Source: Hyunsoonleella ulvae (lineage in GTDB: Bacteria; Bacteroidota; Bacteroidia; Flavobacteriales; Flavobacteriaceae). Taken from it: DNA of 64,000 nt. The position numbers and the translations under genes were made by a program. This document shows, one piece after another, positions 36,683-45,538 of this stretch. The number at the start of each line of letters is the position of its first letter. Position 1 is the first letter of the stretch. Under the pieces are notes generated by a model. That model was not told the origin of the DNA, ran no database searches, and was given only the letters and a program-made list of their open reading frames with translations. The DNA lies in contig NZ_JAEPJQ010000002.1 in NCBI RefSeq assembly GCF_016827605.1, positions 682,001-746,000 of the forward strand, read 5' to 3'.

Positions 36683-37708
36683 TTACTGTTTCAAATCTAA
36701 AGTAGTCATAATAGGATAATGATCAGAATAATGCGCATTATAAGCCTTAAAACCATTCACTTTAAAACTATCATCTGATAATATAAAATCAATCCGAATG
36801 GGAAAAAATTTAAAATCATAAGTCCTCCCAAATCCATTACCCGCCTCTTTAAAAGTATCGTTTAAATCCCCTTTAATTTTTCTATACACATAAGAAAAAG
36901 CAGTATTGTTAAAGTCGCCACTAATAATCATTTTATAAGCACACTCATTTTTATGTCGCAAGAACAGCTCTGTTTGGAATTGCTGCATTTTAAATGTATT
37001 ACCAACACGCTTAAAGAGACGCTCCGAGTTTTCCTTTTTCAAGCTCTCCACTTTGGTATCAATTCGCATAGACTCTAGATGTAAATTATAAACACGTACA
37101 GTATCTGATTGAATTTTAATATCAACGTAAATAGCATTATTGGATGTTTCAGGAAACTCTATAGACCCAGAATTCACAATAGGGAAATTTGAAAAAATGG
37201 CTTGTCCGTATTTATTCCTCTTGCCAGACAACTTCTCATACTTATGCCTAAAAAAAGATAAATCGATGTTTTTATGAGGATGATATTCCTGTAAGCACAA
37301 AATATCCGGGGCTTCTTCTCGTATTAAATCAATAATTTTGATTTCAACGCTATCTTTTTCAATCCATTTGTATAAGTTAAACAAACGAACATTATAATTC
37401 ATCACTTTAAAATTTGTATTGGACGCTACTTGTTTAGAAGAAGAGAACTTATACAGCGATCCAAATGAAAAGTAACCAATAGCCAAAACTACTAGTGATA
37501 GCATAAACCTCTTTTTAAGTTTAACTAACCAATAGAGAAAAAATAATACATTTATTAAAATCAACAGTGCTACACCTAAGCTTAAAACCGAAAGGATGGA
37601 AAATGTTTTGGGAGGTAAAAAAGGTAAAACAAAAGACAGTAACAAAACAACAGCCAATATTCTATTGATGAACCAAAGAATTTTATCAACAAAACTTGTT
37701 TTTGCCAT
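36683..37708 (-). CDS. Membrane-anchored endonuclease/exonuclease/phosphatase family protein
   Basis: 341 residues. Three N-terminal membrane helices (about 10-30, 35-60, 68-85) followed by an EEP domain: NYNVRLFN, LCLQEYH (catalytic Glu), YNLHLESMR, ISGDFNNTAFSY (Asp-x-Asn) and the closing YSDHYPI (Ser-Asp-His). The catalytic domain lies on the periplasmic or cytoplasmic side depending on topology; substrate could be a phosphodiester or a phospholipid. Four bases from the convergent DUF6122 gene; end of the mutL/rhomboid minus-strand group, 111 bases after the second rhomboid. Confidence 0.9.
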   Translation of the reverse strand: MAKTSFVDKILWFINRILAVVLLLSFVLPFLPPKTFSILSVLSLGVALLILINVLFFLYWLVKLKKRFMLSLVVLAIGYFSFGSLYKFSSSKQVASNTNFKVMNYNVRLFNLYKWIEKDSVEIKIIDLIREEAPDILCLQEYHPHKNIDLSFFRHKYEKLSGKRNKYGQAIFSNFPIVNSGSIEFPETSNNAIYVDIKIQSDTVRVYNLHLESMRIDTKVESLKKENSERLFKRVGNTFKMQQFQTELFLRHKNECAYKMIISGDFNNTAFSYVYRKIKGDLNDTFKEAGNGFGRTYDFKFFPIRIDFILSDDSFKVNGFKAYNAHYSDHYPIMTTLDLKQ

Positions 37709-37819
37709 AGTTATAGATGATTGATGACCGATATTATTTAATATTACTTCTGAAAGCCATCAGCATATGCATTAGACGAAAGATTTATTGTAGGTTTTCG
37801 AAAAAATCTTTATCTATCA

Positions 37820-38665
37820 TCACTTTCCTGCTCTGAAGAGATAATCTTTTTCCTCAGCAGTTAAACTATCATAACCGCTTTTACTTATTTTATCTAAGAT
37901 TATATCAACTTTCTTTTGATTGTTAAACTCATTAAAATCTGCTTTAGTATATCCTCCAATCTTACTTTTATTTTTGTGTACGGTTTTTAGTGAACTTTTC
38001 TTTTTAAACTTAAAAAATCCAACAAAATTATCCATAGACTTTTCAAATCCCTTACCAATGTCATGCCCTTTAGTAAGTTGTTTTGCATAGACAAATCCTA
38101 ATAATGCACCACCTAAATGTGCTAAATATCCACCACCATTATCACCAAAAAGACGCAAAACATCCAGTATCACAAAAAAAGCACCTATATACCAGAGTTT
38201 AATATTAAAAGTAAAAATACGCACATCTTGTTTTGGCATGTATGCACACAGGAAAATTAGAATTGCCATTACGGCTGCCGATGCACCTACAAGTGGTATG
38301 CCTGGTTTACTTTTGGGTAAAAACTCAAAAAACAATAAATAAAAAATCCCTCCAGAAATTGCACCTAAGAAGTAAATATTAAGTGCCATTTTAGAAGAAA
38401 ATAGGTTTAAAAACATACGCCCAACAAAATAGAGTAAAAGCATATTAAACAGTAAATGCAAAAACTCGTAATGTACAAAAGCATAAGTGATGATACTCCA
38501 TGGTCGTAATATAAACTTGGTAAACGCACTAGGTAATTCTAACCAAGATAGTAATGGGGACAACACAAAACTTAAGAGAAACACTATAACATTAACCACG
38601 ATTATTTTCTCAAGTACGTTTAATCGTGACAGTTTATCTTTTATGTCTTGATTTAAAGACGTCAT
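37820..38665 (-). CDS. Rhomboid family intramembrane serine protease (1)
   Basis: 281 residues with about six helices to residue 200 and a cytoplasmic C-terminal extension (about 200-281, basic, ending TAEEKDYLFRAGK). Catalytic Ser129 in VGASAAVMA and His183 in LAHLGGALLG; the HYEFLHLLFNM stretch (about 65-75) supplies the conserved His and Asn. Cleaves membrane proteins within the bilayer. Its ATG overlaps the stop of the neighbouring rhomboid gene (TAATG). Confidence 0.92.
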   Translation of the reverse strand: MTSLNQDIKDKLSRLNVLEKIIVVNVIVFLLSFVLSPLLSWLELPSAFTKFILRPWSIITYAFVHYEFLHLLFNMLLLYFVGRMFLNLFSSKMALNIYFLGAISGGIFYLLFFEFLPKSKPGIPLVGASAAVMAILIFLCAYMPKQDVRIFTFNIKLWYIGAFFVILDVLRLFGDNGGGYLAHLGGALLGFVYAKQLTKGHDIGKGFEKSMDNFVGFFKFKKKSSLKTVHKNKSKIGGYTKADFNEFNNQKKVDIILDKISKSGYDSLTAEEKDYLFRAGK

Positions 38666-39417
38666 TAATACCAGCGATTATTATTAAACTGTGTTTTTTT
38701 CCAGTACCAAGCTATTAAAAAACCTGTTAATGCTCCACCTACATGAGCAAAATGAGCTACATTAACACCAAACATAGAGGTTCCTCCTGTAATTCCTGAT
38801 ATAATTTCATAAGCCAATAAAAGAGGAATAAAGTACTTTGCCTTAATGGGAATAGGCAAAAAAATCAGCATTAATTCGCTATTCGGAAAACTCATACCAA
38901 ATGCTACCAATAATCCCATTACACAACCAGAAGCTCCTAAACCAGATCCAAAAAATAAACGAGCCAGTTGGTTTAAATTTTCATCTCCGATAATACCTTT
39001 CCATCTAGTATCTATATTTCCTTGATTAAGAGTTTCAACAATATAATCTTTAGTAAAACCATTCTCCAACAAAGGACTTATCAAGGAATTAAAACTGAAA
39101 TAATCTATTAAAAAAGGCAGAAAAACAGCTCCTAAACCACAAGAAATATAAAAAAATAAAAACTTGTTTCTGCCCCACATCTGCTCTAAAGGACTTCCAA
39201 ACATCCATAATGCCAACATGTTAAACAAAATATGCGGTATAAAAACCTGACTATGCATAAACATGTGTGTGATAATTTGCCATGGTTTAAAATTATTGTT
39301 TTCAAAAAACCAAATCGACAGACTATCAAACGCCAAAGTTCCTACCATCATACTGCCCACAAACATTATCACATTAATAATAATTAAATGCTTTACGGTA
39401 TCCGTAATCCTCATCAT
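38665..39417 (-). CDS. Rhomboid family intramembrane serine protease (2)
   Basis: 250 residues, classical six-helix rhomboid core. Catalytic Ser163 in GLGASGCVMG and His225 in HFAHVGGALTG; PHILFNMLALWMFG (about 61-74) carries the oxyanion-side His/Asn. It has a larger loop (about 105-150) than its partner. Substrates unknown. Begins three bases after the mutL stop and overlaps the next rhomboid by one base, so the three are translated together. Confidence 0.93.
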   Translation of the reverse strand: MMRITDTVKHLIIINVIMFVGSMMVGTLAFDSLSIWFFENNNFKPWQIITHMFMHSQVFIPHILFNMLALWMFGSPLEQMWGRNKFLFFYISCGLGAVFLPFLIDYFSFNSLISPLLENGFTKDYIVETLNQGNIDTRWKGIIGDENLNQLARLFFGSGLGASGCVMGLLVAFGMSFPNSELMLIFLPIPIKAKYFIPLLLAYEIISGITGGTSMFGVNVAHFAHVGGALTGFLIAWYWKKTQFNNNRWY

Positions 39418-39420
39418 AAT

Positions 39421-41280
39421 CTAAATAAATTTTTTATCTAATTCATCAATACCCAAAGTAATAAACGTAACCCTATTAGTAGGCGACACATTAGGTTCTT
39501 TACAAGCAAACAATTTGTTAACTATGTGCTCTTGCTCGTCCTTTTGTAGTGATTGCCCTGCTTTAATAGCTAAACTTTTAGCCATAGACTTTGCTAACAA
39601 ATCGGTAGCACTAAAATTAGCATCTGGCACTTCATTCTCTACATCGCTTATTAATTGCTCTAGAATAATGGAAATTTCACTTTCGGGTACCGTTACGGGC
39701 ACTCCTTTAATTTCTACAGATTCGTCAGTTACATTAGAAAACACGAAACCTGTATGCTCCAAATCTTCCTGTAATTGCTTTACAATATCCATTTCCTGTA
39801 CCGAAAAATGCAATTCTAATGGAAACAGTAGCTGTTGACTTACACCCTCTTTTACTGTAATATCCCTTAAAAAATCTTCATATAAAATACGTTGATGCGC
39901 TCTATATTGATCTATAACCAACATACCAGATTTTATGGCACTTAAAATATATTTGTTGTGCAACTGATATGTAGAACTTACTGTTTCTGAGGTATCTTTT
40001 TCATCAAATAAAACATTGGGTTGTGCTTCACTCTCAAAAGTAATTTCGCTAAAATCTGTTGACGCATCATTACTCTTAGATTCTAAGCCTACATAAAGAC
40101 TCTCCCAATGTTCTGTTGGTGCTTTTTTAAAACTTTGGGTTGACGAATTCCCTGAAGACACAGTTTTAGAATCCTGAAACGGATTAAAATTACTATCTAC
40201 TTCTATTCTTGGTGTTTTAGAGAGCGTACCTTTTAAATCGTAAGGTGTATCTAAAGTAGCATCGCGTTCAAAATCCAAAACGGGAGCAATATTAAACTGA
40301 CCCAAACTATGCTTTACAGCAGACCGTAAAATGGCATACAGAGTGTGTTCATCATCAAACTTAATTTCTGTTTTTGTAGGATGGATGTTTATATCAATAG
40401 TTTGCGGATTTACCTTCAGGTTCAAGAAATAACTCGGGTGTGTTCCTGTTTTTAAAAGTCCTTCAAAAGCCGATAAAATCGCATGATTTAAATACGCACT
40501 TTTAATAAAGCGATTATTTACAAAAAAGTACTGTTCTCCTCTTGTTTTTTTAGCAAATTCTGGTTTTCCAACAAACCCTGAAATCTTTAATACTTCTGTA
40601 TCTTCTTCTACAGGCACTAACTTTTCATTGGTTTTATTTCCAAAAATATTTACGATACGTTGGCGGTAATTACTAACAGGTAAATTAAAGTTTTCACTAC
40701 CGTTATTGAATAATGAAAAACTAATATCTGGATGCGCTAGTGCTACACGATGAAATTCATCAATAATATGGCGTAGTTCTACTGTATTGGATTTTAAGAA
40801 ATTACGACGCGCAGGAATATTAAAAAATAAGTTCTTAACAGAAAGTGAAGTCCCTTTGGGTGTTACCACAACATCTTGAGAAATTACTTCGCTTCCTTCT
40901 ATTGATATACTGGTACCTACATCATCCCCTTCCTGCTTGGTTTTTAATTCCACATGTGCAATGGCAGCAATGCTTGCCAAAGCTTCACCTCTAAACCCTT
41001 TAGTATTTAATTGAAATAGGTCATCGGCATTTCTAATTTTAGATGTAGCATGCCGTTCAAAACTCAACCGTGCATCGGTAACACTCATGCCTTTACCATT
41101 GTCTATAACTTGGATGAGTGTTTTCCCTGCGTCTTTTACAATAAGCTTTATAGTGCCTGCACCAGCGTCTATGGCGTTTTCCAACAATTCCTTAACTACA
41201 GAAGAAGGGCGTTGTACAACTTCTCCAGCAGCTATTTGGTTGGCTACATGGTCTGGTAAAAGTTGAATGATGTCTGCCAT
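39421..41280 (-). CDS. mutL: DNA mismatch repair protein MutL
   Basis: 619 residues. N-terminal GHKL ATPase: AAGEVVQRPSSVVKELLENA (start ~18), DNGKGM, FERHATSKI and GFRGEALASI; a poorly conserved linker about 335-430; C-terminal dimerisation domain about 435-619 (QYRAHQRILYEDFL, ACKEPNVSPTNR). The QxxxHxxxE-type endonuclease motif (DQHAxxE in relatives) reads DQYRAHQRILYE here, so endonuclease activity is uncertain. Links MutS to downstream repair. Forms an operon with rhomboids downstream and the small membrane proteins upstream. Confidence 0.96.
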   Translation of the reverse strand: MADIIQLLPDHVANQIAAGEVVQRPSSVVKELLENAIDAGAGTIKLIVKDAGKTLIQVIDNGKGMSVTDARLSFERHATSKIRNADDLFQLNTKGFRGEALASIAAIAHVELKTKQEGDDVGTSISIEGSEVISQDVVVTPKGTSLSVKNLFFNIPARRNFLKSNTVELRHIIDEFHRVALAHPDISFSLFNNGSENFNLPVSNYRQRIVNIFGNKTNEKLVPVEEDTEVLKISGFVGKPEFAKKTRGEQYFFVNNRFIKSAYLNHAILSAFEGLLKTGTHPSYFLNLKVNPQTIDINIHPTKTEIKFDDEHTLYAILRSAVKHSLGQFNIAPVLDFERDATLDTPYDLKGTLSKTPRIEVDSNFNPFQDSKTVSSGNSSTQSFKKAPTEHWESLYVGLESKSNDASTDFSEITFESEAQPNVLFDEKDTSETVSSTYQLHNKYILSAIKSGMLVIDQYRAHQRILYEDFLRDITVKEGVSQQLLFPLELHFSVQEMDIVKQLQEDLEHTGFVFSNVTDESVEIKGVPVTVPESEISIILEQLISDVENEVPDANFSATDLLAKSMAKSLAIKAGQSLQKDEQEHIVNKLFACKEPNVSPTNRVTFITLGIDELDKKFI

Positions 41281-41286
41281 ATAAAA

Positions 41287-41565
41287 TTATGCAAAGAAAA
41301 TAGATAAATCGAAACCTATGATTAATAAAAATACAAAAAGTAAAACTGCTGCTATGATTATTACACGGCGATTTGCCTCTCTATTCTCATTGGTTTTATA
41401 ATCGTTTATAGCATTAATAAACTTAGACTTAATACCATTATTATTACCTACTGTTGTACGATGTTCGTCAAACTTATGTTTTATTTCATAAGGGTTACCA
41501 TCTCCTTTGTAATACCTAGGTGTATAGTCAAACTTCTTATTTTTTCTCACTTTTAATATTCCCAT
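41287..41565 (-). CDS. Small single-helix membrane protein (A) of the mutL-ribH group
   Basis: 92 residues. Basic start with FDYTPRYY (residues about 13-20), a charged helical middle and one C-terminal membrane helix about 68-88 (IIIAAVLLFVFLLIIGF). Databases often label such proteins riboflavin synthase subunit beta; nothing in the sequence supports enzyme activity, and the label probably came from the neighbouring ribH. Paralogous to the gene just upstream. Six bases separate it from mutL. Confidence 0.8.
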   Translation of the reverse strand: MGILKVRKNKKFDYTPRYYKGDGNPYEIKHKFDEHRTTVGNNNGIKSKFINAINDYKTNENREANRRVIIIAAVLLFVFLLIIGFDLSIFFA

Positions 41566-41584
41566 GGGTTCTCGGTTTCTAAGA

Positions 41585-41803
41585 TTACATGTATTTTTTT
41601 TCCAATAGATACATACAAATCAATAATAGTACCAAAGCCAAGATTAAAAAACGTATAGATAAACCTCCTCTAACTTTTTTACCATTTTCCTTACGCCACT
41701 TTAAAGCAAATTCGCGTTTTTCATCCTCAACATCAGAATTGATGTTATCCTCAGAAAAACGAGGTGTATAATTAAAGGTTTTATGTTTTCGCCGCTTAAA
41801 CAA
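41585..41803 (-). CDS. Small single-helix membrane protein (B), paralog of A
   Basis: 72 residues. Same plan as the next gene: a basic start RRKHKTFNYTPRF (about 3-15), an acidic/basic middle and a C-terminal membrane helix about 50-68 (FLILALVLLLICMYLL). The shared K-x-F-x-YTPR(F/Y) motif marks a small flavobacterial family. Likely tail-anchored with the N-terminus in the cytoplasm; role unknown. Confidence 0.8.
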   Translation of the reverse strand: MFKRRKHKTFNYTPRFSEDNINSDVEDEKREFALKWRKENGKKVRGGLSIRFLILALVLLLICMYLLEKKYM

Positions 41804-41923
41804 ATTATTGTTCTTAATCTCTCAAAAATACTTAAAAAACCACAGAAATGAAGTTCTGGACTGCTAAAAATTGTTAACAAACAGCATAGCCAAATTCCAA
41901 AAAAATAAAAACCAAATTCCAAT

Positions 41924-41960
41924 AGATATCACATCCTTATTAGAGCACCTTTTGGAATTT
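41924..41960 (-). terminator. Possible terminator after ribH
   Basis: On the minus strand AAATTCCAA (41960-41952) can pair with TTGGAATTT (41932-41924) over a 19-base loop, followed by GGTTTTTATTTTTTT. Two more partial copies of the same word (41892-41900 and 41966-41972) allow alternative pairings, so the fold is not unique. Confidence 0.4.
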
Positions 41961-41979
41961 CGGTTTTGGAATATGTTAT

Positions 41980-42471
41980 TTATATTCTACTACTATTACG
42001 AAGTTCGGCCATTTTTATAGCAGCTATGGCAGCTTCTGTACCTTTATTACCATGCTTACCTCCAGAGCGTTCAATGGCTTGTTGCATTGTGTTATCGGTA
42101 AGTACACAAAAAATTACTGGAATATCGCTTATGATATTAAGGTCTTTTATGCCTTGGGTAACCCCCTCACAAACAAAATCGAAATGCTTAGTTTCTCCTT
42201 GAATCACACTTCCAATAGCAATCACAGCATTTACATTTTGCTCTTGCATTTTTTTGCAGCCATAAATCAGCTCAAAGCTTCCTGGCACATCCCAACGTAT
42301 AATGTTTGTAGGCAATACACCATTATCAATCAGGGCATCATAAGCACCTTTGTAAAGCCCTTCTGTAATGGTATCATTCCACTCTGAAACAACAATCCCA
42401 AACCGAAATTCCTTCGCATCTGGGATTGTTGCTTTATCATAGTCTGATAAATTTTTATTTTCAGTAGCCAT
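41980..42471 (-). CDS. ribH: 6,7-dimethyl-8-ribityllumazine synthase
   Basis: 163 residues. Lumazine synthase core: FGIVVSEWN at the start (about 24-32), WDVPGSFEL (about 60-68), IAIGSVIQGETKHFDFVCEG (about 86-105, with the catalytic His) and RSGGKHGNKGTEAA (about 136-149). Condenses the ribityl-pyrimidine with dihydroxybutanone phosphate in riboflavin synthesis; assembles as pentamers or 60-mers. Thirteen bases downstream of the TPR membrane protein gene. Confidence 0.96.
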   Translation of the reverse strand: MATENKNLSDYDKATIPDAKEFRFGIVVSEWNDTITEGLYKGAYDALIDNGVLPTNIIRWDVPGSFELIYGCKKMQEQNVNAVIAIGSVIQGETKHFDFVCEGVTQGIKDLNIISDIPVIFCVLTDNTMQQAIERSGGKHGNKGTEAAIAAIKMAELRNSSRI

Positions 42472-42483
42472 TATACTATGGAA

Positions 42484-43254
42484 TTACTTACTCGCTATAA
42501 CTTCTGCTTTTCCTATAAAAACATCAATAGAAGATGCTTCACTAGAATCTGGATACTCTTCTTTTATTCTTTTAAAATATCCTAAAGCTTTTTCAGCTTG
42601 CCCTAACTTTAGAGCTAAAGCGCCTGCTTTGTAGAGGTACATAGGTGTAGTGTAACCATTATCTCTAAGAGTAACGGCTTTTTCGTAATACCCTAAAGCA
42701 TCTTCAGGCTGATCTAGTTGCACAAATGCATCGCCTATATTACCCTTAGCTAAAGGTGCTAGAACCTCATCATCACTTTCAAATTCACTTAAATATGCTA
42801 TGGCATTTTTGTAGTCCTTTAACCTTAAATACGCAGTACCAGCATAGTAATTTGCTAAATTTGCAGCTTGGGTCCCGCTATATTCATCAATAATATCTAA
42901 CATACCAAATTTACCCTCGCCTCCATTTAATGCCAAATTAAATAAAGAATCTTTTGCTACACCGTTTACAGCTTCATTAAAAAACTTTTGAGCTTGAAAC
43001 ATATCGTTCATAGCATTGAGTTGCTTAGGTTTTTTCACATATTCTTTGTATGCCAACGACCCTAAAACAGCTGCCGCTACTACCCCTACAATAATGAAAA
43101 TATATTTTTGATTTTTGGCTACAAATGCTTCGGTTTTAGATGCAGTTTCATCTAACGTGTTAAAAACCTCTGCAGTAGTTGATCCTTCTTCTATATTTTG
43201 CTCCTTCTCTGCCTTAGTTTTAGGTTTAAATCCTCTTTTCTTGTAAGTTGCCAT
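42484..43254 (-). CDS. Membrane-anchored TPR protein (YfgM-like)
   Basis: About 256 residues from the ATG at 43254 (starting MATYKKRGFKPKTK). An ATG eight codons further up (43278) is disfavoured because it lies inside the promoter -7 element. One membrane helix (about residues 50-68, IFIIVGVVAAAVLGSLA), then a periplasmic chain of tetratricopeptide repeats about 130-250 (YYAGTAYLRLKDYKNAIAYL, and ALGYYEKAV). YfgM-type proteins work near the Sec translocon and periplasmic chaperones. First gene of the minus-strand group ending at the EEP gene. Confidence 0.88.
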   Translation of the reverse strand: MATYKKRGFKPKTKAEKEQNIEEGSTTAEVFNTLDETASKTEAFVAKNQKYIFIIVGVVAAAVLGSLAYKEYVKKPKQLNAMNDMFQAQKFFNEAVNGVAKDSLFNLALNGGEGKFGMLDIIDEYSGTQAANLANYYAGTAYLRLKDYKNAIAYLSEFESDDEVLAPLAKGNIGDAFVQLDQPEDALGYYEKAVTLRDNGYTTPMYLYKAGALALKLGQAEKALGYFKRIKEEYPDSSEASSIDVFIGKAEVIASK

Positions 43255-43275
43255 ATCTTGAAAATTATCGTCGCG

Positions 43276-43283
43276 CAAAAATA
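43276..43283 (-). promoter_or_regulatory. -7 promoter element of the YfgM-ribH-mutL group
   Basis: Minus-strand TATTTTTG at 43283-43276 matches TAnnTTTG. It overlaps the upstream candidate start codon (43278), which fixes the true start at 43254. No clear TTG -33 box at the usual spacing. Confidence 0.6.
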
Positions 43284-43389
43284 TAATTTTTCTTCATAAC
43301 TAAAAGGCTAATTATTTGTTATTTTTCAATAATTTGCACTTCTTTTTGCTATATTTTCGAATTTAAACACATAATTAAGCAGCAACTGC

Positions 43390-44469
43390 ATGATTTTAAA
43401 AACGCTTTCATTAGTAAACTATAAAAATTTTGAAAGTCACTCCTTCAATTTCAATGAAAAAATAAATTGCTTTGTTGGTAATAATGGCGTTGGAAAAACC
43501 AATATTTTGGATGCTATCTACCATTTATCTTTCGGTAAGAGTTATTTCAACCCTGTTGCGCTCCAAAACATAAAACATAATGAAGATTTTTTTGTTATTA
43601 ATGGCGATTATGAGAAGGCAAAAAAACATGAAAAAATTAGTGTCAGTCTTAAACGTGGTCAAAAAAAAGTAATAAAGCGCAATGGAAAAGCGTATGAAAA
43701 ATTTAGCGAACACATTGGGTTTTTGCCTCTAGTTATCATTTCTCCAGCTGATAGGGATTTAATTATTGAAGGTAGCAGCACCCGCCGAAAGTTTGTGGAT
43801 AGTGTTATTTCCCAAAGTGATAAAAACTATTTGTTACAACTTATTAATTACAACAAAGTTTTAGCACAACGCAACGCTTTATTAAAATATTTTGCTTTGA
43901 ACCATACATTTAATGCTGATACATTAAGTGTGTATAACGAACAGCTTTCAGAGTATGGAGCATTAATCTTTGAAAAAAGAGATGCGTTTTTAAAGGCCTT
44001 CATACCTATTTTTAAATCCAGATACAAATCAATTAGTAACGGTAAAGAGTCTGTAGATTTGGTATATGATAGCCACCTATCCAATGATAATTTAAACACT
44101 TTATTAACCAATAGTCTTGCCAAAGATAAAGCATTACAATACACTAGTGTTGGAATTCATAAAGATGACCTAGTGTTTCATATTGAAGGGCACCCCATAA
44201 AAAAATTTGGTAGCCAAGGGCAACAAAAATCGTTTTTAATTGCCCTGAAGTTGGCACAGTTTGATTTTATAAAAACGCAAAGCGGTGTAAACCCAATTTT
44301 ATTATTAGACGATATTTTTGATAAATTAGATGAACAACGTGTTGCACAAATTATTACATTGGTAGATGATGAAAACTTTGGACAACTATTTATAAGTGAT
44401 ACCCATGCTGATAGGACGGAAGATGCTGTAAAACAAGTACACCAAAGTTATGAGATTTTTAAGTTATAA
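43390..44469 (+). CDS. recF: DNA replication/repair protein RecF
   Basis: 359 residues. SMC-like ATPase: Walker [10 protein letters not shown] (about 30-38), ABC-type signature [17 protein letters not shown] (about 274-290) and Walker [12 protein letters not shown] (about 303-313) with following ISDTH. Loads RecA at single-strand gaps together with RecO/RecR. Divergent from the YfgM gene; followed by the DUF721 gene 89 bases on, a conserved pair. Confidence 0.96.
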   Translation: MILKTLSLVNYKNFESHSFNFNEKINCFVGNNGVGKTNILDAIYHLSFGKSYFNPVALQNIKHNEDFFVINGDYEKAKKHEKISVSLKRGQKKVIKRNGKAYEKFSEHIGFLPLVIISPADRDLIIEGSSTRRKFVDSVISQSDKNYLLQLINYNKVLAQRNALLKYFALNHTFNADTLSVYNEQLSEYGALIFEKRDAFLKAFIPIFKSRYKSISNGKESVDLVYDSHLSNDNLNTLLTNSLAKDKALQYTSVGIHKDDLVFHIEGHPIKKFGSQGQQKSFLIALKLAQFDFIKTQSGVNPILLLDDIFDKLDEQRVAQIITLVDDENFGQLFISDTHADRTEDAVKQVHQSYEIFKL

Positions 44470-44558
44470 ATAAACTAGTAGGTAGACTTTAGTACTTAGT
44501 AATGAGAACTAAATACCCTACACTCAATTATTAATTACTGAATACTGAATACTAAAAT

Positions 44559-44855
44559 ATGCCCAAACGTAACAACGAACATATCAGCATTAAAGATGCA
44601 CTAAAAGAATTTGTAGAAACCAACAAACTGGAAAAAGGTTTAGATAAAGTTAATGCTGCCGAGGCATGGGCAAAATTAATGGGTAATGGTGTTAATAATT
44701 ATACTACCTCGGTTAAACTGGAACGGGAAACACTTTATGTACAGCTTAGTTCTAGTGTGCTTCGAGAAGAGTTAAGCTATGGTAAGCAAAAAATAATTAC
44801 TTTATTAAATGAAGAGTTAGGTAAAGAAATTGTAAAAAAGTTGATATTACGATAG
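44559..44855 (+). CDS. DUF721 (DciA-like) protein
   Basis: 98 residues: the DUF721 domain over most of the chain (WAKLMGNGVNNYTTSVKL, LYVQLSSSVLREELSYGKQK, then LNEELGKEIVKKLILR). DciA-type DUF721 proteins interact with the replicative helicase in bacteria lacking DnaC/DnaI, often next to recF or other replication genes, as here. Cytoplasmic. The intergenic stretch before it contains ACTGAAT words repeated in tandem. Confidence 0.9.
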   Translation: MPKRNNEHISIKDALKEFVETNKLEKGLDKVNAAEAWAKLMGNGVNNYTTSVKLERETLYVQLSSSVLREELSYGKQKIITLLNEELGKEIVKKLILR

Positions 44856-44957
44856 AAAACCCAAACGTTAACAAAATAGTTTTTATGGTTTACCTTACTG
44901 TTTACCAAGACTTTTAAGTGTTATTTATTCTCTTAAACAAAATAAAAACGTAAATAA

Positions 44958-44989
44958 TTGATTTACAAATATTTTAAACACTACCTTTG
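44958..44989 (+). promoter_or_regulatory. Promoter of the first cold-shock gene
   Basis: TTG (44958-44960), 21-base spacer, TACCTTTG (44982-44989): matches the Bacteroidetes housekeeping consensus and leaves a leader of about 20 bases before the ATG. Confidence 0.75.
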
Positions 44990-45015
44990 TGCTTTAATAA
45001 TTTAATTTTTTTAAC

Positions 45016-45207
45016 ATGAGTACAGGAACAGTAAAATTCTTTAATGATTCAAAAGGTTACGGATTCATTACAGAAGAAGGTTCAAACAAAGAACATTTTG
45101 TTCACATTTCTGGATTAATTGACGAAGTTCGCGAAGGTGATAACGTTGAATTTGATCTTCAGGAAGGTAGAAAAGGTTTAAACGCAGTAAACGTAAAAGT
45201 TATTTAA
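45016..45207 (+). CDS. Cold-shock protein (first copy)
   Basis: 63 residues. Single cold-shock domain with RNP1 KGYGFIT (about 13-19) and RNP2 HFVHISG (about 27-33); binds single-stranded RNA/DNA as a chaperone. Lacks a cold-inducible-type long leader: the 5' UTR implied by the promoter is about 20 bases. Three residue differences separate it from the second copy 112 bases downstream. A terminator lies between them. Confidence 0.97.
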   Translation: MSTGTVKFFNDSKGYGFITEEGSNKEHFVHISGLIDEVREGDNVEFDLQEGRKGLNAVNVKVI

Positions 45208-45234
45208 TATATATATACTTTAAGATTTACAATG

Positions 45235-45270
45235 AAAAGCCTATTGCTATGTAAAAATAGGCTTTTTTTT
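45235..45270 (+). terminator. Terminator after the first cold-shock gene
   Basis: AAAAGCCTATT (45235-45245) pairs perfectly with AATAGGCTTTT (45256-45266) around a 10-base loop, followed by a run of eight Ts. Confidence 0.9.
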
Positions 45271-45277
45271 GTGGCAC

Positions 45278-45285
45278 TAACTTTG
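45278..45285 (+). promoter_or_regulatory. -7 element of the second cold-shock gene
   Basis: TAACTTTG matches TAnnTTTG, directly after the upstream terminator, so the second copy is transcribed independently. The -33 region falls inside the terminator hairpin and has no clear TTG. Confidence 0.5.
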
Positions 45286-45319
45286 ATTACACAATTACAT
45301 TAATTTAATATTTAACACA

Positions 45320-45511
45320 ATGAGTACAGGAACAGTAAAATTCTTCAACGATTCAAAAGGATTCGGATTTATAACTGAAGAAGGTTCAAACAAAGAACAT
45401 TTTGTTCACATTTCTGGATTAGTAGACGAAATTCGCGAAGGCGACAACGTTGAATTTGATCTTCAGGAAGGTAGAAAAGGTTTAAACGCAGTAAACGTAA
45501 AAGTAATCTAA
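45320..45511 (+). CDS. Cold-shock protein (second copy)
   Basis: 63 residues, 60 identical to the first copy (Tyr/Phe at 15, and I-V at two positions in the middle loop). RNP1 reads KGFGFIT, the more common form. The two genes are also highly similar at DNA level across whole blocks, pointing to recent duplication or gene conversion. It has its own -7 element and a bidirectional terminator shared with ndk. Confidence 0.97.
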   Translation: MSTGTVKFFNDSKGFGFITEEGSNKEHFVHISGLVDEIREGDNVEFDLQEGRKGLNAVNVKVI

Positions 45512-45538
45512 TATATATTATTTCACTTTTTTATTACA

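Noticed and set aside
41287-41565. Riboflavin synthase subunit beta label
   Set aside because: The protein is a small membrane protein without enzyme motifs; the neighbouring ribH is the true lumazine synthase.
41924-41972. tRNA gene or small RNA in the gap after ribH
   Set aside because: No cloverleaf pattern; the symmetry is explained by repeated AAATTCCAA words.
45000-45015. Shine-Dalgarno site before the cold-shock gene
   Set aside because: No GGAGG-like sequence; leaders here are A/T-rich, as usual for Bacteroidetes, so such sites were not used for choosing starts.
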